Part shown: positions 44,207-56,479 of the stretch, one piece after another
How the letters are laid out: each line of letters opens with the position of its first letter
Position numbering within the stretch: position 1 is the stretch's first letter
Assembly: GCA_001599915.1 (NCBI GenBank)
Contig: BCIG01000018.1
Coordinates: forward strand, 310,001 to 374,000
Source: Symbiotaphrina buchneri
Lineage: Eukaryota; Ascomycota; Symbiotaphrinales; Symbiotaphrinaceae
Reading direction: 5' to 3'
DNA length: 64,000 nucleotides
The notes under the pieces: generated by a model
What the model saw: the letters and a program-made list of their open reading frames with translations, nothing else
What the model was told of the DNA's origin: nothing
Databases searched by the model: none
Program-made: the position numbers and the translations under genes

Positions 44207-44429
44207 CCGGCGCTGGGTGTCATGGAGTTTGAACTGTCAGGCTACAACGGGAAATAGTTTATGCAATTCCGTCGTCAATCCTGCATGGCTTTTGCGAACA
44301 GCAGGCATGCTATCTCTGTCTTCGTTGCCCCGTCAAGTCACAAGCATAGAGTGAGATTTATCGTACCAACGCCCAACGCCATGCTGTCCCGCCCAAGGAC
44401 TTTGACACCCGTGCAGCCCTCGGCGCTCT

Positions 44430-44972
<543 letters not shown>

Positions 44973-45686
44973 GGATAGCTTGCGGGGTCGATGAAGTATC
45001 CGGGAGATTGATGGTATGGCGGCCTTCAAAGGCTTTGGGGGTAGGGCGTCGCTCAAGAAGGCCTGTGAAGGGAACCGCCAGATATATGCAGAGTGGAAGC
45101 GGCGTCGAGTGAAGATGAGGACGAGTGCTCAGCATACAAAGACAGGTTCAATAACCAGGAAGGGTATGAAGGTAAGAGCATAAAGCTTCGGACGGTCACC
45201 CTGCTGGCTATAGCACGGGTGCTCTAGCCACTTCGAGTTAAAGAGCTACAACGTAACAGCCAACCCAGCCAGCCCGCCCTGCCCGCCATCTCGCGACTTC
45301 ACCTCCCCTTCCAATTCCCTCGCCGCCAACATCACGGAACCTTCAGCAGAGTAGAAATGACGCCCGCATCTTCCAACAACAGTCTCAAACATCAACCTCT
45401 ATCAACCCTTGACCGGGCACCCTCACCTCCAATATTCCCCACGCTAAAGAGAACTACCTCAGGAAGCGGCTGCTCAACCACCGCGCCGACTTGACCAGAG
45501 CCTTTCCGCGCGTCCTACGAACCTACAGAAACTGGATCCCATCCGGATAAATCCTGATATTACCGCTGAGATAGATCGGAGCGATAGATAGACTCTCTTC
45601 GGCGCATCTTTGATTCTCCTACTCTGCTCCGTTCTCAAGTACGCCAAGTGCACTAGGCTGCCTATTTACTTCAGCCAGCGTGCGGG
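44973..45686. promoter_or_regulatory. Divergent promoter, rbx1 / EDC1-like gene
   Basis: 714-bp gap, pyrimidine-rich on the plus strand (about 45240-45660), as in long fungal leaders. No exon recognised. Confidence 0.4.
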
Positions 45687-47327
45687 ATGCCTAGAGCAGC
45701 AACTTCTTCGCCAATGAAGGCAGATAGGGGCAACCAGCAGCGTACCAATAGTGCTGCAGGAACCTTCGTTGAGCGAGAGGCAGGCGCTACAGGACATCTG
45801 CGTAACCCACATGATGTACGAAAGCGCATCAACAATCAGCGTCATCAAGCAAACGGATTTACCTCCACGGGTCGACCTGCAGATGACTTCGCGCTGCCTT
45901 CTCAGCCCGAAACTCCAACAAAAATGCCCCGAGTGGACCCAAATGGCAACAAGCCTCTCAATGATGGACAATATCTCTCCGAGTCAGGCCTGGCCTCGAA
46001 GTCGAAGCAAGAATCGCAGTCACACCCTGGCGAAACTGCTCAGAGCACATATACATTGACAGGCCAGCGCACTAGAAAAGCGAAAGGGCCACATAAAGTC
46101 AGTTCGGCTGTTTCGACGGCAACGCCAGCGAAGGCTGCCTACGCGGGACCAACTTTCCACGCCTCCCCAGCCCCATCAGCTCTCCCTATTCCCAGCTTTT
46201 TCTCCAAATCTGTCCCTAACGTTCCGACAGAAAACAGTCTTCAAGCAATGGTAGAAGGAGAATCATCAGATAGCGGTCCGGCCTCGCCGATAGAGGCGAT
46301 GCCCGCGCGATCAATGATTCGACAAGACCGTAATGAATCTCCCTTGGATATCTTCTTCAAAGCGGATCGAGAGGAGAGGGCGAGGGCGAGGCAGCACATG
46401 CCCTCACATAGCTCGCCTCGCGCTTTCTCTTCTCGTGTAGGAGTGGACGGATCACCGCTTCGCGGAAACTCTTCCTTCCCTCTAGCAACTCAACGTCGAA
46501 ACGCATCCTCTCCAGGCACCGTCAGCCAAGGTGCTGAAATGTTTAACTTTGAGATGGAGAACGGTAGTACCCCTGGAACTCCTATGGGACAGGCTTTTGC
46601 GACCCCCTACAATGAGCGTATGGACGCGTTTCGCAAAGGTGTGCCTTCACCAGGCCTACAGTATGCGGAAGAACAAGAGCGGAAGATGAAGAGTCAGGCT
46701 CTTAAAGATCTCTTGTTCTCGGCAGCAGGGAACCAACGCAGTCACCCCCGACCAGGAGCCAATGGGGATACCTTGAAACCAGAAGGATATTCTGCCTCTT
46801 CTCCTTCCCATCAACCCAACGGGCTATATGCAGACATACGACCAAAGGATAATGCTACGCCTCAGGTGGGATTTTGGCAGCCAACGCCTCAGTCGCCGAC
46901 AGGGGTAGCCCGGAAATCGTACCTATCTAAGGACACTTTCCAAGGGTATACTGGAGGATCTGCAAGTCCAGGGAAGCGGCCTTCAAGTCTTCGCCAGGAG
47001 CTTAGCCCGATCACAGCGACCGGGGAATCTCAACTATCTGAGCTCTTCGGTTCGCAACCTGCCTCCGGCCCGGCAAGGCTTGATACCCATACAATCTCCA
47101 ACAAGAACACCAATGCGCATATCTCGAGCAGCATTCACGGGCAGCCCACCACCAGAGTCGCTTCTGGGCCACTCAGTAAGGAGAACACAGACGTCTCATC
47201 AACTTACTCTGCGCAACAGACCAGCGATGTGAAGTCCATGGAAGATGATCTGCGGAGAATACTGAAGATGACTGCGTCGGGTAATGGCGACCCTCCGTCG
47301 AGCAGTTCTTATGGTGGTGTCACATGA
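45687..47327 (+). CDS. EDC1/PNRC-type decapping activator, disordered
   Basis: Intronless 546-residue protein, Ser/Pro/Gln-rich throughout. The recognisable element is PTFHASPAPSALPIPSFFSK (about 155-174). This is the proline-rich short linear motif of yeast Edc1/Edc2 and metazoan PNRC that binds the EVH1 domain of Dcp1 and activates Dcp2 decapping. A second conserved-looking segment is DIFFKADREERARAR (about 219-233). The remainder (SPGKRPSSLRQELSPITATG and similar) looks disordered with many S-P sites. A C-terminal helix (VKSMEDDLRRILKMTAS) precedes the end. Role in P-bodies is inferred from the motif. Confidence 0.85.
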   Translation: MPRAATSSPMKADRGNQQRTNSAAGTFVEREAGATGHLRNPHDVRKRINNQRHQANGFTSTGRPADDFALPSQPETPTKMPRVDPNGNKPLNDGQYLSESGLASKSKQESQSHPGETAQSTYTLTGQRTRKAKGPHKVSSAVSTATPAKAAYAGPTFHASPAPSALPIPSFFSKSVPNVPTENSLQAMVEGESSDSGPASPIEAMPARSMIRQDRNESPLDIFFKADREERARARQHMPSHSSPRAFSSRVGVDGSPLRGNSSFPLATQRRNASSPGTVSQGAEMFNFEMENGSTPGTPMGQAFATPYNERMDAFRKGVPSPGLQYAEEQERKMKSQALKDLLFSAAGNQRSHPRPGANGDTLKPEGYSASSPSHQPNGLYADIRPKDNATPQVGFWQPTPQSPTGVARKSYLSKDTFQGYTGGSASPGKRPSSLRQELSPITATGESQLSELFGSQPASGPARLDTHTISNKNTNAHISSSIHGQPTTRVASGPLSKENTDVSSTYSAQQTSDVKSMEDDLRRILKMTASGNGDPPSSSSYGGVT

Positions 47328-47797
47328 GCATCTGGCAGCAGATGCGATAGCGGCAGAGATGCGCCTTCAAAGATCCTTGAGATAAAGTATCTTCGCTAGC
47401 CAATGTGATACCTTCTATGACATGCCTTCATCCCGATCCTTATCCTGCCCGTGCAATCAGACGTCTTTTGTTCCTCGACAATGGGAGCTCCTGCACCAGC
47501 CTTGTTCTAACTTACCTTACCACTAGGTGGTCCTGTTGCAGGGATGTAGAAATCCAAAATCCATCAATTGATCCCTTCCATGTCCGATTGTCAGGACTGG
47601 GCACACCTTCCTTCGGGGAGTGACGGGAATAACCAAGGGTGGTTCCGGAAATACCCCAATGATCAGTCTCTCTCCACAGCACACAGAAGATATGTCGACC
47701 CGTTGACGGAAAACAGCATATATACGCATATAGGCTCGTTATATGCTATAGACAATGGGTTTGCCGGGCATGCACCCAAGAGCTGGCATCTGTTTCG
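47328..47797. other. Convergent intergenic spacer
   Basis: 470 bp between convergent stops; frames on both strands lack features. Likely UTRs. Confidence 0.4.
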
Positions 47798-48966
47798 TCA
47801 TAGTATCTCCGTCTTCGCACTCCCACGTAGCGCATATCCTCCTTGTGGCGTCTCCACCCATAACTCGTACTCGCCTTCCGCCCCGACCTCTCGGCCACAT
47901 AGTCTCAGAGGCTCGTTGGCATATAAAGGTGACAGGTTCCTGTATTCAACCTCTTTGATATGAACACTTCGCCCCACATGTTTCGATGCAGTATGTTGTT
48001 GGAGGAGGGTAGTGACAAGGGTGAATGATAGTGGGCCATGTACCAGGAGATGACGGTGGCCCTCGATCTTACGACAGTATTCCGGATCAAGGTGGATGGC
48101 ATGCGCGTTGAACGTCAGCGCGCTGTATCGGAAAAGTAGCTTTGCATCAGGTACTAGCGTATGAGAGAAAGTAGGCTCGTGGGATGCTAGATAGGAGTTC
48201 AGAAGAAGGATAGGAAGCGCGGACAATGAGGATTCCTACCCTTGACGACCTTACCGGGGGTCTTAGCTGCATCAGCTGCCTCGGTGGAAGTCCTTCCACG
48301 CATGAAGACAATATTCCTTCTTTCCACGATCGCGGCCTCGCCGAAGTCTCCCTCTGCCTCGGTCCAGATTCTGTCTCTGATCTCCCGATCCGACTCATCT
48401 TCTCGCACCTTCCCAACTCGTCGCTCGACGCCGACGAAGACCTTCTCTTGCCCCTCTGCACCCTTCACATTGACGTCTCGGATACCTTCGAGACAAACCG
48501 CACGACTGCCGTCTAGCAGGATCGGTGTGTTTTTATTGAAGCGCACCCTTCCACCCGCCCACATCCGTCCAACGAAGGGTTCCCCAGGGGACTGTAAGGG
48601 ATCGGTGCCATCTGGCAACAGTTGTGAAGCTGGAATTGGTGGAGGAAAGTACACCAGATGATGTGCCGGCGCAAGGACCGACGGTTCACTAACTTTAGGA
48701 AGGACAGATGCTGAACCCCGCGACTTGATACCGGTCAACTCAGACGGCAGAAAGTCCGCTAGGGAGACATTAAGAAGGTGGGAGGGTTGTGGAGAGAGAT
48801 AATCAAAGACGAGAGGAAGTTGGCGAGAAGTGAGGGAAGACTGGAGGTCAGCCAGCTGAGAGTACCAGGCGCGGCCACGTGCCCTTCCGGAGTAAGGTTG
48901 AAGGATCCGAGAGTGCCGGCCAGTAAGACGCAAAAAGCCCTGGCTCATGATAGTTGGAGATTGCAT
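47798..48966 (-). CDS. htd2: Mitochondrial 3-hydroxyacyl-thioester dehydratase (Htd2 type)
   Basis: Hot-dog-fold dehydratase of mitochondrial type II fatty-acid synthesis, which supplies octanoate for lipoic acid. Exons 48240-48966 and 47798-48186 give 371 aa, joined as TPGKVVK to ASHEPTFSHTLVP by a 53-bp intron. The N-terminus (MQSPTIMSQGFLRLTGRHSR) is basic and Ser/Arg-rich, like a mitochondrial presequence. LPDGTDPLQSPGEPFVGRMW and AGGRVRFNKNTPILLDG fill the first hot-dog domain. FRYSALTFNAHAIHLDPEYC carries the hydratase-2-like motif (N-A-H-x-I-H). The match to fungal Htd2/FAS1-like dehydratases is by memory of family features. Confidence 0.88.
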
Positions 48967-49404
48967 TGTTCAAAGCAGCACCAGACCATAATGCACCGAT
49001 GCGCACTGGTGGAGACCAGGAGCAGTGTGAGCTTAGGAGCCGGGTAGGGTTACCAGCCGGACGTCTTACAATAAGATAATTGATCGTTGAACACAGCGAG
49101 AGGAGGCTGGTCGTTTATATGGGTTGGTGTTCTCCCAATTCCAGATCGACGAGGTGAAGACTGGGGCAGATGAGAGGGCAGATTAGAGGGCACAACTGAA
49201 GCTGATGAGCTCCGACGGCGATATTCGGCTGGGTCACGGCAGAAGCCTGGGGTTATTTGTCATGTTTGCACCGAGCGCGGACAGGACAATCTCATTCCAG
49301 TCGCATGGTAGTTTCCAATGGGATGATAACCTTATGGTCAACAGCGATCATATATATTCGTTTGTACCGACATCATGCCAGTAAATAATATCATTTTGCT
49401 CGGG
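48967..49404. promoter_or_regulatory. htd2 promoter and pha2 3' region
   Basis: 438 bp in a tandem minus-strand arrangement. An AACCCTAC telobox-like site lies at about 49045-49052 and a short ATATAT run at about 49351. No exon. Confidence 0.35.
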
Positions 49405-50445
49405 TTATTCTGCGAACTTTTGTCTCCATTTTCCCAACAGTCTCCAGCCTTCGACACGCCCGTTCAATTCCTCCAATGCCTTGTCGACCACTTTCTCGTC
49501 ATCCTGTGCCTTCGTCTGCTGAAACTCGACGAAGAAAATATAATGCCACACCCTTTCCCGGCTGGGTCTAGAATTGATGCTCGTCAAATTGAGTTTGTAG
49601 GTTTTGAAGACCATCAGGGCATCCGCCAGCGCACCCGGCACACGATGATCAACGGTGAAAGACAACAGGCATTTCGCAATGTCCTGAGGCCGATTCTGGC
49701 CCCCTTCAATTCCCATCGACCCCTTCTTGAGGACGAGGAATCTGGTGGTATTGTCACTTCTATCCTCGATGTTCTCGGCTAGAATGTCTAGCCCATATAC
49801 TTTCGCAGCAGTCCGACCTGCGATGGCCGCCACAGCCCCGCTCTTGTCTGCAGCGACGAGTTCGGCTGCCTTGGACGTTGAAGATACCTCCTGCCTCTCT
49901 GCGCTCTTGTGACGCGAGGAAAGAAACGCGCCGCATTGACCCAATGCTTGTATATGCGAATATATACGCGTGATGTTGACATCTTTATTCCCGGAAAGGG
50001 ATCGAATGCCCAGAAGACAATGGTGGACATCTAGGAATGTTTCGTCGAAGACAATGATGTTGCCATACTTCTTTTCCCGATCTGCAAATAGATCCAGCGT
50101 ATGCACTACGGAGCCATTACTCGAATTCTCGAACGGCACAACACCATAGAGGGCAGCCTCCGACCGTACTGCCTCGAAAACGTCTAAGGAAACCGAGTAA
50201 GCCAATGGACTTCCGTGAATGCGATACGCACCCTACCTTGGATAGACCCTTGTGGTATCAGAACATATTGGCCTTCGGGAAAGCAGCCCAGGGTAGCCTA
50301 CTTCGCCTTTCTGGTCAGTGCTCAGCTTCTTCCGCAGGCGCCGGAGGGCAGGAATCCTTTCCGCACCAGCCGAGTATAGACGAACCTGGTGAGAGTAAGA
50401 TGCTGCAGGACCAAGGTAGGCCACCTTTGAATTACTATCCACCAT
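49405..50445 (-). CDS. pha2: Prephenate dehydratase (Pha2)
   Basis: Converts prephenate to phenylpyruvate in phenylalanine synthesis. Exons 50386-50445, 50237-50297 and 49405-50183 give 299 aa. The start MVDSNSKVAYLGPAASYSHQ joins ATLGCFP and SIQDVFEAVRSE, reading the periplasmic-binding-protein-like fold. Landmarks are YGVVPFENSSNGSVVHTLDL, the catalytic NTTRFLVLKKG (T-R-F), and a C-terminal ACT domain (SFTVDHRVPGALADALMVFK). TSINSRPS stands where many enzymes have ESRP, the phenylalanine-binding loop, so feedback control may differ. The middle exon is 61 nt; its acceptor (gaagtag/GCTACC) was chosen to preserve HQA. Confidence 0.94.
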
Positions 50446-51224
50446 CTCCCATCAGGCGCATGGAGAATGCGAAATTTTGTCCCTGGTCAGGACGTCCGGT
50501 AAGCGATGTCGCGAAATTTTGTAGCGATAATACAGCTGACGAGCGTCCTGGGCCTGGGCGATGTGATTGTCTCGCGGACTGAGCAAATATTCAACTCCAA
50601 AAATCATACAGGCCTCCACGGCAGTTACCGAGCAGTGCACTGCTGGGCCTCATACGAAGTCGCCAAGTCGATGCGGGTCACTACCTTAGGTAACCTGCGA
50701 GCCTGTATACACTACTGATCGTGATGGGCAGAAGAGAACACAATATGTCGCACATTCATCACATTTACTTGCACAGATGACCGTATCGTCTCAAAACTGG
50801 CAACCTCCAATTGGCGACAGATAATTTGTACAACCATGGCGGTGACATGATGGAAGCGCACACATGGTGACGCAGTCTTGTCTACCTCGTAGAAGCATGC
50901 CAGCTTATTGCTTAGATCGTGGGCAGCAAATTCAATCCCCTTCCATGCACCCGCTGAGATCCTCACCTGTAGAGGACGTACTCCCCCTGCTCAGCTAAAA
51001 ATCGGTCAAAACCCGCCCCCAGGAACACAGGCAAGGGGAAGGAGACCTACCAGACGGCCCGTGGAGCTCCTGCTTCACAATTTGGACATGTGTGAGGCGG
51101 CACATCCCCTCATCAGTCCCTCTTCTCCGCAAGCGCCATGACGGCGCGAGGCGCGAGGCGCTGTCCGACCTTCTGTAGAGTTCCTCGGACAAACTGCCTC
51201 GCTCAATGCGAGGGTGCAAAACCG
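50446..51224. promoter_or_regulatory. pha2 promoter and sup45 3' region
   Basis: 780 bp between two minus-strand genes. A TACCTTAGGTAACC palindrome lies at about 50682-50695. No coding signal recognised. Confidence 0.4.
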
Positions 51225-52725
51225 TCAATCTAACACCAGATGTTAGAAGAAGGTTCCAAAAGAACCAGACGAAACTTACCATCGTAAAATTCATCTTCGT
51301 CGTCAACATCAGCAAGCTGCTCGAAATTGACCTTGTAGCGCAAGATAGCGCCGATACCACCAAAGCCCTTTACGAACTGGTTGCCTTCACTGGAGCGGTC
51401 GGAGACAAACTCGAGGGTGGCACCAAAGTCTTTGTGCTTCTCCGCAAGCCATTCCAGGAAGGGCATCTGATTAGTGACTTCCATCTCCTGGCCGGTCTCT
51501 TTGTCCAAGAAGAGCTCGCGATTGGCTTCCTGTAGTTTGGTTGTGTGAAGGATCACTTGCGCGCCAGAAGCAGTCTTTAGCTCCCAGCGCGTGATATCCA
51601 AGTCCTCATATACAATCAAAATTTCCGCTGCACCGAGCTCCAACGCCTTCAGTGTATCGTCGACACCGTAACAGACACGGCCGCTATCTTGACTGATCTC
51701 GTCAAAGTACTTCCCAATCAGTTTCTTCTCTTGGATGAATTTCACGTTGCTCAGAGTTTCTGCCGCGAGTTCTATCGCCTGATTGAAGCCGTTTTCCCCT
51801 CCGTAGGAGACGTCGACGACCTTGATAACTTTGCTTTGGAGACGCTGATCGAACATGTCAGATTGATTGAGGTCATTTTTGAAATCCGCAGAACCGGCCA
51901 GGATCAAACCAGCGACGTTGACCTTGTCATTGGTAATAAAATTTTGCACAGCAAGTTCGGCCACCTTCCTGACGTAATTATGCCTCTTCTCCTCACGAAG
52001 ACGAGCAAAACGCAAGGCGGATTGTCCACCACGACCGTGCTTCTTGGGAAGGTCAACGGAGAACTTGTGGATGACGTCCCTTGTATTCCCGCTCAATGTA
52101 CCGAATAAAGCACCATTACCATCCATGATGATGAAACCAAACTTCTGATCAGATTCCAGAAGCTCGCTGAGCGCTTCTGTATGGAATTTGTTGTCGCAGA
52201 GGTACAAGGAGGTATTGATGGGCTTGAAAGGCTCGAAGTCGATGTTGATCTTGCGTTCCTTTCCTTCTGCTGTAATGACTTCACCACAATAGACGACCAG
52301 GCCATTGGGCGGAACTTTAGAATAGAGCTTCAGACGCTGTTGCGTCGACGTAATTGCCGAAAGCACAGATTGACGATTGACACGAGACTTGATGTTGGAG
52401 GCTGTGCCCTAGCAAGACATGACCATGAGCAAGGGCCCTTGGCTGGGGACAGTCGGGAACGGAAGACTTACGAATTCTTCGGCCAACATTTTCGCCGCGC
52501 GGGCGATTTGATCTTTTGGGGCTGCGAAAAGGGTCAGCACACGCAATATGTCGGGAGGGGAGCCCGGCGGTAAAGGCGGGGTAACTGACGAATAATCAAA
52601 GAAATCATAGAGGTGCCATTCCCCCGGGCGGCTTCAAGACGCTTGATCAGCTTCTTGACCTTCCAGATTTCGATATTCTTTTCGGCTTCATTCGCCTGAG
52701 CTTGGGCCGCTTGAGCTGCACTCAT
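51225..52725 (-). CDS. sup45: Translation termination factor eRF1 (Sup45)
   Basis: Class-1 release factor that reads all three stop codons and triggers peptide release. Exons 52590-52725, 52472-52521, 51280-52408 and 51225-51229 give 439 aa. The stop-recognition motif is [11 protein letters not shown] (NIKS 67-70), YLCDNKF is the second recognition motif (YxCxxxF), and the peptidyl-hydrolase GGQ lies in [20 protein letters not shown] (189-191). The eRF3-binding C-terminal domain ends [10 protein letters not shown]. The last coding exon is only 5 nt (AT plus the TGA stop). If the 50-bp last intron were retained, the tail would become [16 protein letters not shown]. Confidence 0.97.
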
Positions 52726-54043
52726 GTTGAGAAAATTCCAAGGGCAAAGGTGGACCGTTGACGTGCGGGACTCAAAAAGTATCTAACGCTCGGTCGCGCG
52801 ACACAGACGTCGTGCCCGATGTAAGATGTGAACTATTTGAGCTGGCAGCCGTAGTCTTGTGGCGGTCTGGATGTGGATATCCCTTGGAGGGGGGGAAGTT
52901 CAGGGTCACGACAAAAGAAAATGAATGTGCGAAGCGGAGGCGAAGTGGCCATGGTTGGTTTGGGGCACAACTCTGCAAGGCTCGCTGGCTGATTAAGAGC
53001 GAGACAGTGCCAGCGCGCGCATACAAATTCTTTGGTACATCATACCCGCACTATAATACTCGTACTCCGAGTAAAGGTCCTTACCTTTCATATACTGGCT
53101 CCCTGGCTTCAAGGGGCAACAGAGCATGAAAGATTTTTCGCGCGGGAAATAATAGATCAGGAGGAGGAAGGTAAGAAGAAGACCCTTGAGAATAGGGGTG
53201 GTACTGAGGCCACTCTCCGAGATGCATTTCCTGTCCGCTTGTACGAAGCGTACTTTGTAGAGTAGGTACGAAGTACCGTAAGGTAAGGCAGTTTAGCTTC
53301 GTACGATTATTATCATTTACTGTTTCCCTTTCTCGAGTAGCACATAGAAGGTACTCCAATATAACAATCGTAGAATTATCAGATCATCTGGAAACACGAG
53401 CCGGGAGACGAAGTGGTGAGAATCATAATGATAGTAGTGGTACAACCGATGATAATATATATCTCTCGGGTGGAAGACTGCTTGTCTTTCCAGAACGCTC
53501 TTTCCTTGCTCCTCTCCACTTTGGGCGCGGCTTCTCTTATCATTAAATCACTAGTCCCACGCCATGCTCTTGACATCTCTGATGTGCTAAGCACCTCAAG
53601 GTACACGGTAGATACCAACAATCGTACTGTGCCACCCCGCATATAAGTTGTCTTGATAAGGTATCGGAAGGTCAAAGTATGAGGTAGTCGCGTGTCTGTA
53701 TCTGCGGTGTGCTGGATCTTTTCTGAGGGCACAACACTGCGAGACTGTTCAATCCTTCAAATTTTAACTGTCACCGTCGCGGACCTTCTTTCCACCCTGA
53801 TGAACTGTTGCTTTCTTACTGTTCTTTGACCTGTCGATACCCTCTACTGCGTTTTTCCCCTTTGCCCGCCAAGGCTGTCCTACTCGTCTCTTATCTCAAC
53901 TGCTAGTAGATTCAGTGTGGGTTTTAAGTGAACCGGCCACAAGATTGCAGATATCTATCCCAATAATGCTATATACACGTTAAGGCTCCGGGTATCGTAC
54001 AGAAGTCGGCAGAGAAGAAGCTGGGAGTATCCATTCGGACGCA
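52726..54043. promoter_or_regulatory. Divergent promoter region, sup45 / avt1
   Basis: 1.3 kb with no convincing exon. GTACGAAGTACC and GGTAAGG motifs lie at 53265-53287. The frame at 53413-53646 has no features. The stretch about 53760-53920 is pyrimidine-rich and probably belongs to the avt1 leader. Confidence 0.4.
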
Positions 54044-56320
54044 ATGGCCTCGTCACCTTCCAAGGTCCCTAGGAACTGGGGCAATTCCAGTTATGGGGGA
54101 TCCCCAGAACGACAGTCAACTGCCTCAGCTGCTGTTCCAGCGATGTCGGGAGGGAACCCGCCGGGAAATTCTGCAGAATCGCGTGGTTTGTCGTTGCCAG
54201 GACGTCAGCGTCCGTCTTTTGATGGGTCGGTGGGAAGGAGACGGTAAGTGTTGCCCTGAGGAGGTTGAGCAACTGCCTGTGGACCATACCTGACTTCCTG
54301 GCTACCGATACTTTCTTCGGCTTTCTTATTTGCTCTATCTCACTCATGTTTAGATCCCTATATTCTCTCAGACACGCCGGCGGTGTCAACAGCCTGGAGA
54401 ACTTCGCCAGGTCATGGCAACGTGCGGCCGGGTTCTGGGAGATTACACCCGCTCCAGACTTGTTCGAGCAATCCGAGACCGAGGAGCAAGAGGGAGACAC
54501 GGCGACCATCGATGAAGAAGCACTGAGTGTTCCCCCTTCACCAGATTCGGAGGCAAGGCGTCTGTCATCAACAAGGGAGTACACGGAAAGGGCCGAGAGC
54601 GGAGAAAGGGTTACAGACGGACTGATCACCGGGCCGGACAGAACGAGCAGCGAAAGCGCCAGCGATATCATGCGCATCGCCCCACACCTGGGGTCTCCGT
54701 TCTCTGCCAGCTATGGTACCAGTTATGGTACCCTCTCAGGTCGAGTGAACGATGCTTCAATAAACACGGCCGGGAGACTCTGGCGCGAGCAGCAAGCAGC
54801 GGGAGTACAGAAGCCCGAAAAGGAGAGAGAGCCTCTTCTTGTCAAAAGGGTTGAACGAGAAGATGGCAAGTTGGTGAATGTCGTTGTGGGACAATCCACG
54901 CTGCCACAGACCGTATTCAATTCGATCAATGTGCTGGTTGGCGTGGGGTTGTTGAGTCTTCCACTTGGCTTAAAATATTCTGGCTGGCTCGTCGGTATGT
55001 TCTTTCTCATGATATGCGCCCTGGTGACTTCATACACGGCTCGACTCCTTGCAAAATGTCTGGACGTGGATGGAAGTCTGGTGACATTTGCCGACCTCGC
55101 CTATATTTCCTTCGGCCAGAGGGCAAGAATCGTGACGAGTCTCCTGTTTTCCATTGAGTTGCTCGCGACCAACGTTGCCTTGGTCGTCCTATTTTCAGAT
55201 AGCTTGGATGCTCTCATACCAGGTTGGGGTGTTTTGGAGTGGAAGGTTGTCTGCGGTGTACTGCTACTACCGCTGAGCTTTCTGCCATTACGAGTGCTCA
55301 GCATTTCCAGCGTGGTTGGGATAACGTCCTGTGCGGGAAGTAAGTACCTACCCTAACATGCCTTCGAGGCTTTGAAATTGACCCTTCTGTAGTAGTGATC
55401 GCCGTCGTGATTGATGGCTTGCTTAAGCCGCATGCTCCCGGTTCTTTGAGGGAGCCTGCCGCCACCTACTTGTTCCCTGCCAATTGGTCGACGCTTCCAC
55501 TTAGCTTTGGCCTCCTGATGTGTGAGTGGCAATTAATCCTGACGACTCTCGAATTATACAGCTCACTTCCCTGAAAGCTCCTTGGGGCGGCCACAGTGTA
55601 TTCCCCAATATATACCGTGACATGCGTCATCCACGAAAATATGGCAAAGGCCTTCGCATAACTTACGTTTCCACAGTAAGCCATCCCGCGTCAACGGAGC
55701 TCGATTATTTGCTAAGATCGTACAGTATGCGCTTGATGTAAGCTTGGCTATCGTCGGATATCTAATGTTTGGTGATGCAATTCGGGAAGAAGTTACGGCC
55801 AATATATTGACAGCAGATGGCTATCCGAAAGCCCTTTCCATATGTATTGTCATCTTCATTGCGATCATTCCTTTGACCAAGATTCCACTAAAGTAAGTCC
55901 TTTGAGGAGTATTGGAGATCTTAACTGACGGAACCCAGCGCACGTCCAATCGTGAGCACGATCGAGATTTTGTCCGGTCTTGACGCCCGTAGTGTGCCTG
56001 TATCCAACACGCTTGCCGGGATGTCTGGCATCACAAGGGGTTTCCTGAAGGTTGCTGTGCGTATCTTGACAACCATGACATTTGTTGGAATTGCTATTGC
56101 ATTTCCCTATTTTGACAGCATCATGGCTTTTCTTGGATCCGCAATGTGCTTCACAATTTGTGTCGTTCTGCCTGTCTCGTTTCACCTGAAGATATTCGGA
56201 TCTAGTATCTCTCTGAAGGAAAGAATCTTCGACTGGGCCTTGATCGTTGTTTTCGGAATCCTGGCCGTCGTCGGGACTATCTGGGCGTTCCTGCCCAGGG
56301 ACAAGATTGGCGCATTGTAA
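54044..56320 (+). CDS. avt1: Vacuolar amino-acid transporter (Avt1 family, AAAP)
   Basis: Proton-coupled importer of neutral amino acids into the vacuole (yeast Avt1; SLC32/36/38 superfamily). Exons 54044-54243, 54354-55339, 55393-55521, 55578-55675, 55726-55892 and 55939-56320 give 653 aa. About 290 cytosolic N-terminal residues are Ser/Glu-rich. The transporter begins at STLPQTVFNSINVLVGVGLL with the family's SLPLGLKYSGW, followed by ten or eleven hydrophobic segments. SPWGGHSVFPNIYRDMRHPR is the central AAAP signature and SLAIVGYLMFGDAIREEVTA follows. It ends on WAFLPRDKIGAL. The acceptor of exon 3 could shift by 3 nt (tagtag), changing Ile to Met. Confidence 0.94.
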
Positions 56321-56479
56321 GCCAATCTCGGAGTACGATGAGGAGCGATGTGTATATAATATCACCGTGGTGTAAATAGTATCCAGGTTCACATGACGGT
56401 CAGATCCAGTATGCAGTCCATCGATGTACTAGACTGCTATCGAATATTATATTCCGCTTGCATCTTGCTTGAGCCGTCT
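56321..56479. other. Short convergent spacer avt1 / bmt2
   Basis: Only 159 bp separate the stop codons, so the two 3' UTRs must lie very close or overlap. Confidence 0.5.
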
